From: Echinarachnius parma
Taxonomy: Eukaryota > Echinodermata > Echinoidea > Clypeasteroida > Echinarachniidae
NCBI GenBank assembly: GCA_037951105.1
Contig: JBAMJV010008000.1
Coordinates: 53,501 to 117,500, forward strand
Direction: 5' to 3'
Length of the DNA: 64,000 nucleotides
Of this stretch, positions 39,601 to 52,791 are shown one piece after another. Position 1 is the first letter of the stretch; every line of letters starts with the position of its first letter. The notes beneath the pieces were generated by a model. It was not told the origin of the DNA. It worked only from the letters and a program-made list of their open reading frames with translations, and ran no database searches. The position numbers were made by a program, and so were the translations under genes.

Positions 39601-42600
39601 CTAGATCCGCCTCTGATAATGACAGAAAAAGACTGAAAGAAGGAGAAGAAGAAGAAGAATATAGGTATATATACGTATATATCTCAGCACCCCCGGTGAA
39701 AAAAATCGTTCCCAGGGCCCTGCTTATAGCACTATATATTACATGTCGTCATGTCAGAATTACCTTTCTAAGTATGCATCAGATTGCACAGTTTCAAGTC
39801 AAAAAATGCAAAAGCTTCCTACCGTGGGAGGGGGACACCCCCTCCTACACCCTCCCCCGCTCAGTCGCTTCGCTTTTTGTCTTTATGAAACAAATAAAAA
39901 ATCTTTTCTAGTCGGTAGAATCATGACGCACTTACCCGACATTATAGTACATGTCGTCGAGTCAAAATTTCCTTTCTAGGTATGCATCAGATTGCACAGT
40001 TTCAAGTCCAAAAATGCAAAAGCTCCCTACCGTGGGAGGGGGGACACCCCCCTCCCACACCCTCCCCCCCCCCCCCCCCCCCCCCCGCTCAGTCGCTTCG
40101 CTCCTTCGGGCTTGGTCGCTTCACTCCCTTGCACAAATTTGTTAAGCCCCCCAAAAGTTTTGGCTCATTACGCCACTGGTTGAGACGCCCTTTTAACACC
40201 TTTTCTGTTTAATTACATTTTTATTAATCCAGCAGTCTTTGTAAATTGTCTCAATGTTCAAATGTTCTATTTATTATTAAGTTGATGGAATTCACTTTCT
40301 TTTTTAGTATGTATAGTTGAAAAGGGCCTTAGCCTCTCCGCTTAGCAGAATCTTCATCAAAAGCGAAATGAAAAAGGATTACAGATTTAATTTTACTATT
40401 TACTTGACCATAAGTGGTTAAAATTGTAATGAGGTTTGAAAGGCATATGCTGCTTCAGTCCAATTATTTAAAGAGTTTGAAGAAAATATTACTTTCAACA
40501 GAACAAAATTACTGTATTTTCTATCTGTAGCCATTCGGTGTAGGGGACGTCATTGGCTGTTACCTGGATCTGGACAGTGGTAAAATTTACTTCTCCAAGA
40601 ACGGTAAGCAAAAAAACAAAATAATCTGAATGGAACTCAAGATATAAAAGCTTTTGTAAAAAGGTCATGTAAAAATTAAGTTTGAAAATTGCAAGAGATG
40701 CTAGGCCAACAAAGGTAATATGTTTTTAGCATGAACGTTCATCTGTATTGGTGTTTTATTAGAAGGATCATTTATAAACGTTTGATCAAAACGTTGTCGA
40801 AGGCTGTATGTGGAAGGAAATATTTGTATTGTGATAAAAGGTTTTTAAAATGTTCCTTCTAACGCATTTCCAGATTGAATATTATACAGCTATTTCACCA
40901 TTGATGCCTATGATATTAATTTACCTTCACTAGACAGTAGTCACTAGTATTATTGCACAATGAACAATATAAACATGAGTCATGCATTACTTAAAAGTCT
41001 TTATTCTCATATTATATTTATATTTCATATTATGTTTAGGTATCATCATTTTATAAGTCAATGACTTCCTGCCACGATACCTTCCATACGCAAGATAAAA
41101 ATACACTCTTCTTTATTTCCTTCTATGTCAATACAAATGTTATATCTTCTAAATGTTATTTTGTTTATTTGTCATTTTACTCAATGAGTATGCTTTGTAT
41201 TTGTTGTTTTTATCTGCATATATGGAAAAATAAATTGAAACTTGAACAGGAAATCTTCAATATAAAATGTATTTTCCCTACAAAATCATATTCTTTTCCC
41301 ACACATCAGGAAAGGATCTTGGTTTGGCGTTCGCAATACCTGGGCATCTACTACAATCTACATACTACCCTACTGTAGTTCTAAAGGTAAGTAAGTCATT
41401 TCTCCAGCCCTCCCACAACTTTTCCCATTGCCGTTCCCCTCCTCCGTCTTCATCTTATAAAAATATAAAAGCTTTTGTAAAAAGATCATGTTAAGTTTGA
41501 ATCTTGCCTTAGATGCTAGGCCAACACACGTAATATGTTATTAGCATGAACAATCATCTGTATTGTAAACTTTTGATTCTACTTCAATCTACATACTACC
41601 CTACTGTAGTTCTAAAGGTAAGTCATTTCTCCAGCCCTCCCACAACTTTTCCCTTTACCCTATCCTATTGCCGTCTTCATCTTTCATGCCCATTTTCTTT
41701 TCTACCAAAAGTCTGTAATTTTTAAAATGTTGGTAATGTTCAAAATCCAACATCATGTAACTTGTTGTACACTTGTATGTACTTTGCGTTATGTAATTGA
41801 TTAAAAACAGTCTTAACAATCTTGTCAATAAAATTGTATTTGCACTATTTTTTTATGATTAATGGTGTATTAGAGTACAGCCAGCTTTTGTGAATAAGTA
41901 TGCTGTCGATTTTAATGCTTTGTCTGTAAATTGTTTCCACTTTTTATTCAATTTTTAATGTATGGTCATTTGCGATTTTTTTTTTCCAACAGAATGCTGA
42001 AATGAAATTCAACTTTGGCATGACATCATTCAAACATACTCCTCTTGTAAGTCTCTCCATTATAATGTGTGTTTGATATATAATTTGTTCAAACAAATAC
42101 AGTTTCAGTACTTATACTGACATTTATCTCTACTTGTGAATGTGTTGATGATGACAATTATAATGATGACGACGACGATGATGATAAATATGACTGTAAT
42201 TATGGCAACTTAGTTATGATATGAAAGTAAACTTTTCTTTTGTTATTTTAAATGTAATTCACAAACAAATTTTGTTACCATTTAATTTTCAAACAATATT
42301 ATATAAACTCCTTATTTCATCAATTTTTAAAAAAAGTATTATTGCAAAACAATATTTATATAAACTGCCCTTATTTCATACTAAAATGAAAGGATGAATA
42401 TTGAAGGAATTAAATTGACACCCACATGTTTCTTGTCTTTTGATAGCATTTCTTTGGTTTGATCATTGCTGCCTATCATATCTGTTATAAATAAATGTCC
42501 TGTGAAATAAAAATGAATAATAAAAATAATAATAAAGAAGTCTTCTAATGCGCCATTTCCACCTTTTTCAAGGCGCTCAGGGCGCAGTTAACTCATCTTC

Positions 42601-45600
42601 ACACAAAGAAAAAAATAGAAGGTAAAACAATAAACATGAACATTTGAACATAATGACATGCCACCTAATTGTTCTGTTGTTGTTGTTTTTTCCTTTCTAT
42701 TTCTCAGGCTGGATATATTGCTATATGCGAGGCCCCAGCAAAGTGCACTGTCAAATCTCCTAACCTTGGTGAGGATTCATTCTTATTTGACTTGTTATTT
42801 TTCCTCTTCTCATTTTGGGGTTTTCTTTCATTTGACTAATACAAAGAGGAAGGAAGAATTCTAAATGCTAGCAAATGGGGTATCTTTACTTGAATAACAC
42901 CAATAAGTAGTTTGCAACATGTCCTTTTAAAGGGATCTAGTAACATTGACAAAATCCTCAAAACTTACTTGGAACTCACGTATACCCTTTTATATATACC
43001 CCAATACAAGTATGGAACTGGTTTTGTTTTTATGCCTCCGCAACGAAGTACCCGGAGGCATTATGTTTTCGGGTTGTCCGTCCGTCCGTACGTACGTCCA
43101 TACGTCCCGTTCTCGTGATCGCATTATCTCAAGAACCGATTAACAGAATTTCACCAAACTTGGGTCATGTATGTATCTTGGGGGGCCAATGATCTGATTA
43201 GATTTTGGGGTCAAAGGTCAAAGGTCACAGAGCTCATTATATATGCAAAAATAGCTCGTGATCGCGTTATCTCAAGAAGGGATTGACAGATTCTGACCAA
43301 ACTTGGTACATGTATGTATCTTGGGGGGCCAATGATCTGATTAGATTTTGGGGTCATGAGGTCAAAGGTCAAAGGTCACAGAGCTCATTATATATGCAAA
43401 AATAGCTCGTGATCACGTTATCTCAAGAAGGGATTGACAGATTCTGACCAAACTTGGTACATGTATGTTCCTTGGAGAGCCAATGAACTGATTAGATTTT
43501 GGGGGTCATGAGGTCAAAGGTCACAGGGCTCATATGTAAAAGTAGCTTGAGATTGGAAATCTCAAGAACTGAATATCAGATTTCAATCCAACTTGATACC
43601 TGAATTATAATAGGGAACAATTGTAGTCATTAGATTTTGGGGTCATGAGGGCAAAGATCAAGGTCACTTATAGCTCATAATTGTGATACGTCAAGATCTA
43701 AAAGACAGAGTACCATCAAAATTGAGTTGACAGAATTAATTCTGTGTACATGTTGATTTGGGCTTGACATAAATCAATTGCGTAATGGCGGAGGCATCAT
43801 TTTCGACTGCGCGCAGTCGAAGATCCATCTAGTTTTGAATGTTTCTTTCATTAAAAAGTTATTTACGATTGAAGTCTTTGGATTTTTAATTTTCCACTGG
43901 AAAGTTATAACTGTGTACTAAGCCAGTGCAATGAGTTAGCGAATATCACATTGCATTTTCGCTCATTACTTGGCCATATGATATCCATTTAACATTAAAT
44001 TTTGTACACATTACACAGTGGACATATCAGATCACGACAATACACAATTTATCAACCATTCATCACTTTTTGCACATGTCAACAAAGTTACTAGATCCCT
44101 TTAAAATGAGACCCAATTATGTAACATTCAATTTCAATGCTGAATATGATCTGAGCCTAACCGTCTTACATATTGTTTTCTCATAGGCAGTGGAGGTAAA
44201 GGACCAGCCAAGGAATTACCTAATGCTCCACAGGCTATCATTATCGAGGTAAACGCTACAACAACTTGTAATTTGATATAAACTGTCCGATTTAAGGTGC
44301 ATAATTTAACTACTAGTCATCGCTCCTGTTACTTTAAATTACATTATGAATTAAAAATTTTACTCACAGATGTTAAAGGGGTAGTTCAGTTTTGGTAGAG
44401 GGCGCTGCACATCACAATTTTTTTGTGAGGTAATAAAAAACTGAGTGTCAAATTTGAGAGAACATGCAATTTTAATGGCAGAATAAACTTTATTTGGTCC
44501 AAATCGACCCAGAAACGGCTGAAATATCAATAAATATATCTGATCTTATAATTATTTGGGGTCCAAATAATTAGATGATCTTTTCAAAAAATTAAACAAA
44601 TGCTTGCAATTTTTCAAAAAAATTTTAAAAGCGGTTTTGAAATAGGTGTTGATGATCTCTCTATTTAATCATTATTTCAATAAAACATCACGTGCATAAT
44701 TTTGTATGAAAAATGGTTGAAACCAATGCCTTTTTAGAAAGCGCCCTCTTGTGTTTTGATGGCTCTTTTTGAATGATAACGGGCTTTTTATTTAGTCGTT
44801 TGTAATTTTGTATACCTTTCGAGCATGGTGGAGTTATAACTATTAGTTTATAATGTTACTGTCCAGGTTTGGTTACTTAAGTTCAGCCTTACCAAAACTG
44901 TACTACCCCTTTAAAGCAAGATTTTCTTTTTTCAAAAATGTTAATTAATATAAAAGCACATATAAATAAGTGTTTGCCTGCTTGATTCCTTCATATGTTT
45001 GCTCAATCAGGCAAGATTTAGGGTTATGGGTAATATTAGTTGAATGAATTTTACATACAATTTAAATACATTGTTAATTTAATATCAATCATGAAGTTAT
45101 CTACTCTCTTACAGTTTCTTGTATTTCTAGTGTAAATTTGATGTTTTGTCCAATTTATAAATCATATTAATAATGATAGACCCAACACTTATTAAATTTT
45201 AAATAGTTTGTATCTTGTTTAAATGTGAAAAAGTTGGTTTCAATAGTCTAGACGTATTGTTGTACTTTTTTTGTCAATTTTTTTGTCATTTTATTAATTT
45301 TTCTTATCCAGCCATCAAGAGAACTTGCTGAACAGGTATGTTTGTTGATTTTATCAACATCTTTTTATTCTTTATCTGTTCTCATATCAATAGATAATTG
45401 TGATATTTGAGTTATTTGTTTTAAAAAGGTTCCACAAAGATGCAAAATATATGTAGCATTATATGTCTTTCTGATGGCAATAATCATACATGCAGTTTTA
45501 GCTAAACGGATAGTACGTTGATTAATGCCAATTATAAATTGTCAGTAATTTATTTTATTTAAAGCTCTCATCTCTCTTTGAATCAAACCTTGCTCAAGTT

Positions 45601-48600
45601 CCAGTCATGATTTGTTTAAGTTCTAGCTGGAAGAATTGCACTATGTACAAACAGTATTTTACAAGACCATAAAATATTAAATGAAATCATATAATATTCA
45701 GATTCAGAATCATTTTATTCCATTCATCATATAAAAACATACAATCATGAACATACAAATTAAATATACAAACAAGAAGACAAAAGCATATAGCATAAAA
45801 TAAAGACAAAATACAAAATACAAGAATAATATGCGAATGAGGAAACCGGCAAGAAAGAACATGAAAGTCTTATTTGGTGCTGGTCACGTATATGGTATTA
45901 TAAATTGAGAACCTAACCTTACACCTAATGCCTAACATAAAATAAATAATGACATAATATTTCAGAGTAGTGTAACAAACTTTTCTCTCTCACTCTTTCA
46001 TTCTCTCATTTATAGACATTGAACCAAATCCAACTCTTCAAGAAGCATGTCACCACATACTGCCCAAGGTAAGATCAATACATTGTTTGCTCAATCTTGG
46101 TAATATAATGGGAAACAGTATATCATCTCTTACTGTTTGGGAACTTGATGATAATAAAAAATAAATAATAAATAGCATTTATAAAGTGCTTAATACATAG
46201 GTTTCTAAGTACTTTACATAAATGAATACAAGATTACTAACATTATAGGTACAAATATTTTACACTCTTGCAAAAGAGAAACTTATCTTATTAGAATGGG
46301 TGATTGAAGTTGACAAGTTTCTTTTTCACAAGCAAAAACATTTTTTTTTTTTTAACTGTTGGGTCTCTTTAATTTAATGGATATGAATGAGGCAGGATAC
46401 ATGGATGTCTGCAGTCAACTGTTTATTTTTATATTCACAAACATTTTATATTCTCACTCTTTTTGTTTGATTTAAAAAATATGAACGAATAAGTAATAAT
46501 CTGAATAATAAGTATACATATTTTGTCTGTAGTCAATGGTGATATGTTAACAAATTAATTTCTATATTAAAAGATATTTTTAATTCACCCTATTTTTTAC
46601 CGTTGTGGACTTGTGGTGCATATATTTCTTAGCTATCTCCTTGATTGCTGTTAGAAATCTCCGTGAATTTATAGACATCTACATTTTTGGCAGTTCTGTA
46701 GAATATGTTCTTGATTGAGTATAATTAATTGTTTGTTGACTCACAAGTTATTACAATGCTATGTTTCGGCCGCTTCTGCTGGCCTTTGTCAAGCGGACTG
46801 AGGGAAGCATTGCGGACGAAATGAAGCTCTCTAGCATCGTAATAGCATCGTGAGTCAACGGACAATTAGTTCTACTCAGTAAATTTTACCACGATGATTA
46901 CAATTTGTTGTCACATGTTCTTGATTATTTCAATGTTTGTATTTCTATCCTTGTTCTGTAGGGAGCTTTTGATCATGGGCGGTCAGGCAGCTAAGGACCA
47001 GGTGGACGCACTCTACAAAGGAGTAAGAAGAAGGGGAGGAAGGGCAATTATTGTGTGAATTATTTGTTTATTAGTTAGATTGTTGCGTTGTTTTTTGTTT
47101 GATATTCATTCATTTGTTTGTTTGATTGATTGATTGATTGATTGATTGTTAGTTGGTTATTTTATTGTTTGTTCATTTGATGGTTTGTCTTTTACAGCCA
47201 TTGACATCAGAAGGTTATGTTTCAGCTTTTTCTGTTTCAGCTCTCTTGAATTGTGCCCGACCTCAGTTATCCGAAAACTCTATTTACCAGTCCCTTTTTC
47301 GACTATAAGGAGGTTGCCATTTAATGATTTGAATTCTGGATTTCCTATTTCTTGCACGAAGATGTGACACTAAATGCAAACAAATTAAGCTCTGTGAGCT
47401 CCCGTAGCTCGCAGGGTTTGTATACAGATAGAAGGCCAAAATTGAATTTAAACTTATTTTATTGCACAAAAGCCACAAATACTTCTTTGCTTACATTTTG
47501 AAATTCATAACCATTTCACATACATGTATATATCGCAGCTTGTAATTTCTACATTCTGGTGCTCTTGGAATAGGTGTAGTTGCATATTTATTGCCCTTTT
47601 TTGTCCACAGGTTGACATTGTAGTAGCAACGCCAGGCCGTATCGATGACTTGATGAGCACTGGAAAACTTCTTCTTTCACAAGTGAGTCATTTTCACCTT
47701 TTTTTTTCTTTACTTTTTTTCTAAATATGGATGTTCGATTTATTTTTTAATTTAATAATCAACGGGAGCATATGGCAGAGCTGCCAAGTCTCCCTGATTT
47801 TGCAAGAGACTCCCTGTAAATAGACCAATATTACTGCAACAGATTTCATCCCATCAGCCAATCTCCCTGATTATTGAAAGATTATTGTCATTAGGTTGTG
47901 TGCATTTGATAGATATCTCCCTGATTTCTGATGAAATTTCCCTAAATCTTCCTGATTGTTGAATTTCAATGTTGGTAGCTCTGATATGGGTATTATTACT
48001 GAAAGAAATTTACAGTTTATACCTCTGCCAACAAAGTGCCAGATGAACCATCTACTTGATAATAATTATTTTATTTTCTCCCCACCCAGGTTCGTTTCTT
48101 CATCCTCGATGAGGCAGTAAGTATACTATAGCTATTTAATTTGTCATATGCAGCCTTCTGAATGTCAGTTTGTGCTATGATATAAAACTACAAAACAACC
48201 ACAGTATTCTGTCCAATTTTAATAACAAACTCATGAAAGATGTGTAGTAATAATTTTGAAGATAACAATCCTTTGAAAACATTAAGTGTAGAGTAATGTT
48301 ACCAAGTGTGGCCTTGAGCATCGGCATATCAAATAAATATTTTGTGGGAACAAATACTCTGCATATATATCATTGTTATTATAGTAATGTGAATTATATG
48401 TTTACAACTGTTTTGTAGCATACCTCTGACACTAAGTATTTACTTGGGGCAGACATAATTTTAATTGTATATGACCAATACATGCAATGCATTTTCATAT
48501 TGGTGTATACAGATTTATTTGTTTTAAATTCATGAATATCAGTTAACATTCATAACAAACTAATGTTTGTGTTTTTATACTGCTTATAATTCTGAACTGT

Positions 48601-51600
48601 TTGTATAATTCAGGATGGTCTGTTGTCAGCTGGCTATGGTCAGCAGATCACACGCATGTGGGAGCAGATTCCTAAGATCACCAATGATGGCAAGAGACTA
48701 CAGGTGAATAAAAAAACAACTGATTTTGCATCATCAATAACTGGAATTGTTTAATAATATATAAACACTTACAGGTACATATTCAAAGTCATTTGTTTCA
48801 AAGCCCTCTCAGAGCATTGGGAACATGAGCAAACTATTGAACTAAATATACATATATGGTATTTTCTTCAACAAAAAAGGTGCATTTCAATGGCATGTAC
48901 AATACATTAACTTAACCTACACAAATAAAATTGTCCCATTACCAGGAAAATAAGATCTCAATCAGATAATTGAATACAGGTAAACACAATTTTAGACCGC
49001 GCATGGTGGCTTAGCGGTTGGAGTGTCCGCCTCATGCACGGGAGGTCCCAGGTTCAAACCCAGACTGGGTCATACCCCAGACTTTTAAAATGGTACCTTC
49101 TGCCTTCTAGCCAGGCGCTCGGCATTTATAGAATGGGGAAGGGAACGTTAATTACACAAGTTACCAGAGGACTAGCCCCCTTCTGTAGCTTTTGCTACAT
49201 TTAGTAGTGGTGTGACCTAGGGCCAATGAATCTGAGATAGGCGCCGCCTTATGTGCCAAAATTGGCAAGGGAAGGACTGAGAAACACAACTTTAATATCA
49301 ATTTTCAACAATTGATTTTTTCTTCAATGTTTCTAGCATAATGTATGTTTGTATATAGTCAGTATACAGTCAAAGTGGTTAATCTTTTATACTGTTACAT
49401 ACGTCAGAAATAAACTTGATGGAAATACTATAATAGAGATAGTTGAAATAACATTGTCTCTTGTTTTGTTTCCAGATGGTTGTTTGTTCAGCAACACTAC
49501 ACTCATTTGATGTCAAGAAAATGGCTGTAAGTTATGTTCAATTTGTACTATTTGTTAATAATATAGACTTGTCTACTTAATTCAGTCATCATGGTCTGTG
49601 TATATCATATTCCTTTGTTGTTGTTGTTGTTGGTATTGTTATTGTTGTTGCTGTTGATGTTGTACAGAAGTCTCACATCATTAATAAATCTTTCAAACAT
49701 TCCCCACCTAATTACAATTCATTCCTATAAAAGGGGAATGTATACACATTTTCTAAAATGATACTTGGTTGATATTATAAAAAATAGGTAAATTACAATA
49801 TATTTAATATTTTCTTGGATAATATTTTGCTTATCCACACATAATACCATACCCTTGTACAAATATTTTATCTTTTGTTTTATTATTTGCTTTGATATTG
49901 TTGGTTACTTTTGTTTTTCAGGAGAAGATCATGCACTTCCCAACGTGGATTGACCTAAAGGGTCAGGACAGTGTGCCTGAGACTGTTCACCATGTGGTAT
50001 GTATTTCAAACTATAAACTATGTTTATCTGCTAATCTAAATTTGTGTATGTATTTTTAATACATGTATGTTGGTTTAATTAATAATAATAATAAATTACA
50101 TTTATATAGCGCATCATATGAATAAACATCTCTATGCGTTTTACAGGAATATATTACAACAAATTACAGTAACAAAATTATCATAAACATATAAATCAAA
50201 CTTACATACACATAATTATACACATTTTGGAATTGCATCATTGTCCTATCTAAGGGGAAAATCTAGACAAATTTAATTCTTAAATAGGTGGGTTTTTAAC
50301 AGTTTCTTGAAAGTGATCTGAAGTGTCATGATAGTGTAACAAAGACTGTTCACCATGTGGTATGTATTTCATGCTTTTGTTTGTATGTTTACGCCGACTT
50401 TCTGTCTGTCTTAATGTATGTATGTATGTATGTTTGTACAGTTTGTCTAACTGCTTGTTGGTTCATTCACTAACAGGGCCCAGTAACATAAAGATTCACT
50501 ATTTTGTGTACAGTTAATTGTAAATCTTCATGTTACAGGGCCCTGGGTTGATCTTGAGGATCAAAACAGTGTGCTAGAGAGTGTATATTTGTATGTTTAA
50601 TTGTTATTGCTAGCTATATGAAGTACCTTTCAATGTTAAAGTAATCCTTGTTATAACAATATTAATATAATACTCTTGCATTTTGTTTTAGGTAGTGAAG
50701 GTTGATCCCCGTACAGACACAACATGGCAGAGAAATGGTGGTCATGTCAAGGTATGTTAGAAAATTGCTCCGCTATTTATATTTTATTTAAGTACAGTAA
50801 TTGAAGAAAATCACAGATTATTGACAACCTGTTCATTATTTTATCTCTGGTAATCTTTACAAACATCTACACAAGTTAGTACTACTTCGATATAGATAAT
50901 ACATCCTTGGGTAGAATGTGCATTGATTTTGTTTGTTGATATCATTTTAGGAATATGTCAAGATATGTTACAAATGGACTCAATGCTTCACTATTGGTAT
51001 TTTATTTATTAAAGTAATTGAAGAAAATCACAGATTTATTTACAGTCTGTTCATTTTTTTATCTTTACAAACATCTACACATGTCAGTGATACTTCCATA
51101 AAGATAATACATCTTTGGGTATGATCTTACATATTTGTTTGTTGATATCATTTTAGGAATATGTCAAGATATTTTACACATGGATTCAGTGCTCACTATT
51201 GGTATTTTATTTAAGTAATTGAAGAAAATCACAGATTTTGTACATACTATTCGTTGTTTTATCTCTGGTGATCTTTACAAACATCTACACATGTCGGTAG
51301 TACTTCCATAAAGATCTGTTGGTATGAATTATGCATTGATTTTGTTTGTTGATATGCATTTTAGGAGTAACAAATGGATTCAATGCTTCGTTGACAATTG
51401 CTCGATATGCTGTCTGATTAAATTCTTAATTGTTGTGCGTCTTACAATTTTTTTTTCCAACATAGACTGACGATGTCCATCATGAGGATCCCACTCAATG
51501 GGGAAGCCATGACCGAGGTAAGAGTGGGTTACTTCATAAAGTCAAACCTGCCTTAGCGGCCACCTGTCTATAGTGGCCACCTGCCTATAGCAGCCAGACT

Positions 51601-52756
51601 GTCTACAATGGCCATCTGTCTATAGCAGTCAACCTTCCTATAATGGCCACCAGAAGTGATCCCCTGCGGAGAAAAACAAAATATTAGGGAACCCGTCTAG
51701 AGTGGCCACTTTTCTTGTCTCCCTCAAGTTGCCACTATACATATGTTTGGCTGTACTGTGCTCCATTTGTGCTATATTTTCATTTCATTAATGAAAATGA
51801 GCAAAGAAAACCGGCTATGCTAGGATTCAAATCAGAGTCCTCCTGATTTCTTGCCTGGTGCTCTAAACATTAAGCCACAGAGGTATTCAAATTTCGTGGA
51901 GTAATTCCTAGATTATTTTATAAATCTGTACAAAAAATGCATATTTCAACAAAATGCTTGTATGGACTTACATTATCCCACAATTTTACAACTCTCATTT
52001 ATAACAATAAACATCGAATAATCACTCAATCTAAGATACATATATTGTTGTGGTTTATGGTTACCAAACATTTCCAAAAAAATAAGTGCACTAATTCAAC
52101 TTGTTCCAGTTTTTCTTTAACCCATTGATCTCAAAATATTCTGTCTATTGAGAATGCGCGATACCAAAATCATTCAGTCTTAATGTACAGGTTAACCCAT
52201 TCAGGACCAACCGATTTTGCTATAACATGTATTCTCCATAGACCCTAGCCCCGATTATTTTTGGGACCATTTCTGATTGGGTTCAAATCACTTACGAGTA
52301 CCATTCTGTCACTTACAGAGACCTTGTCGGAGGGAACCAAGATCCTGAAGATAGACTACCTTGTGAAGGCCATCAAGGAACACAAGATGGACCGGGCCAT
52401 CATATTCTGCAGGACCAAGATAGACTGCGACAACTGCGAGAGATTCCTGGAAACAATGGGTGGAGGTGAGTTCTCATTTGTTGATGGGTCTTGAGGCCTA
52501 CTGTGGAATCTCAATCATTATAAGCCTAATGACATGACAGGTCTTGGTCTTAAATTATTGAGGACTGTCCCTGTGATAGCAGGCCACCATATTCTGCAGG
52601 ACCAAGATAGACTGCTGCAACTGTGAGAACTTCCTAGAATAAAACAAAATCTGAGTACCGTATTTGTCGGTGTATTAACCGCACCTTTTTTTTAAAAAGA
52701 AGAACAATAAAAAGGTGCGGTTAATACACGGGTCCGGCTAATACCGTATTAACCGC

Positions 52757-52791
<35 letters not shown>

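Larger units (their letters stand above)
37868..39722. mobile_element. Middle hAT-like element, nested
   Basis: CATGGCCCTGGGAA and its inverse TTCCCAGGGCCCTG, with 8-bp duplications CTTATAGC at 37860-37867 and 39723-39730. Subterminal AGCACCCCCGG at both ends. It lies wholly inside 37408-40178. Confidence 0.8.
37408..40178. mobile_element. Outer hAT-like element in DDX1 intron 9
   Basis: CACTGGCGTACTGG at the left, TTACGCCACTG at the right, flanked by GTTGAGAC on both sides (37400-37407, 40179-40186). G- and C-rich subterminal sequence (GGGGGGGCTTGGGGGG; CTTAAGCCCCCC inverse). It contains two further elements. The segments at 37560-37840 and 39720-40030 repeat one another in part (CTTTCTAAGTATGCATCAGA type), and 39743-39900 and 39951-40090 are direct copies of one another. 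Confidence 0.8.

Noticed and set aside
47100-47160. Functional significance of the TTGTTTGATTGATTGATTG run
   Set aside because: Ordinary tetranucleotide microsatellite in an intron.
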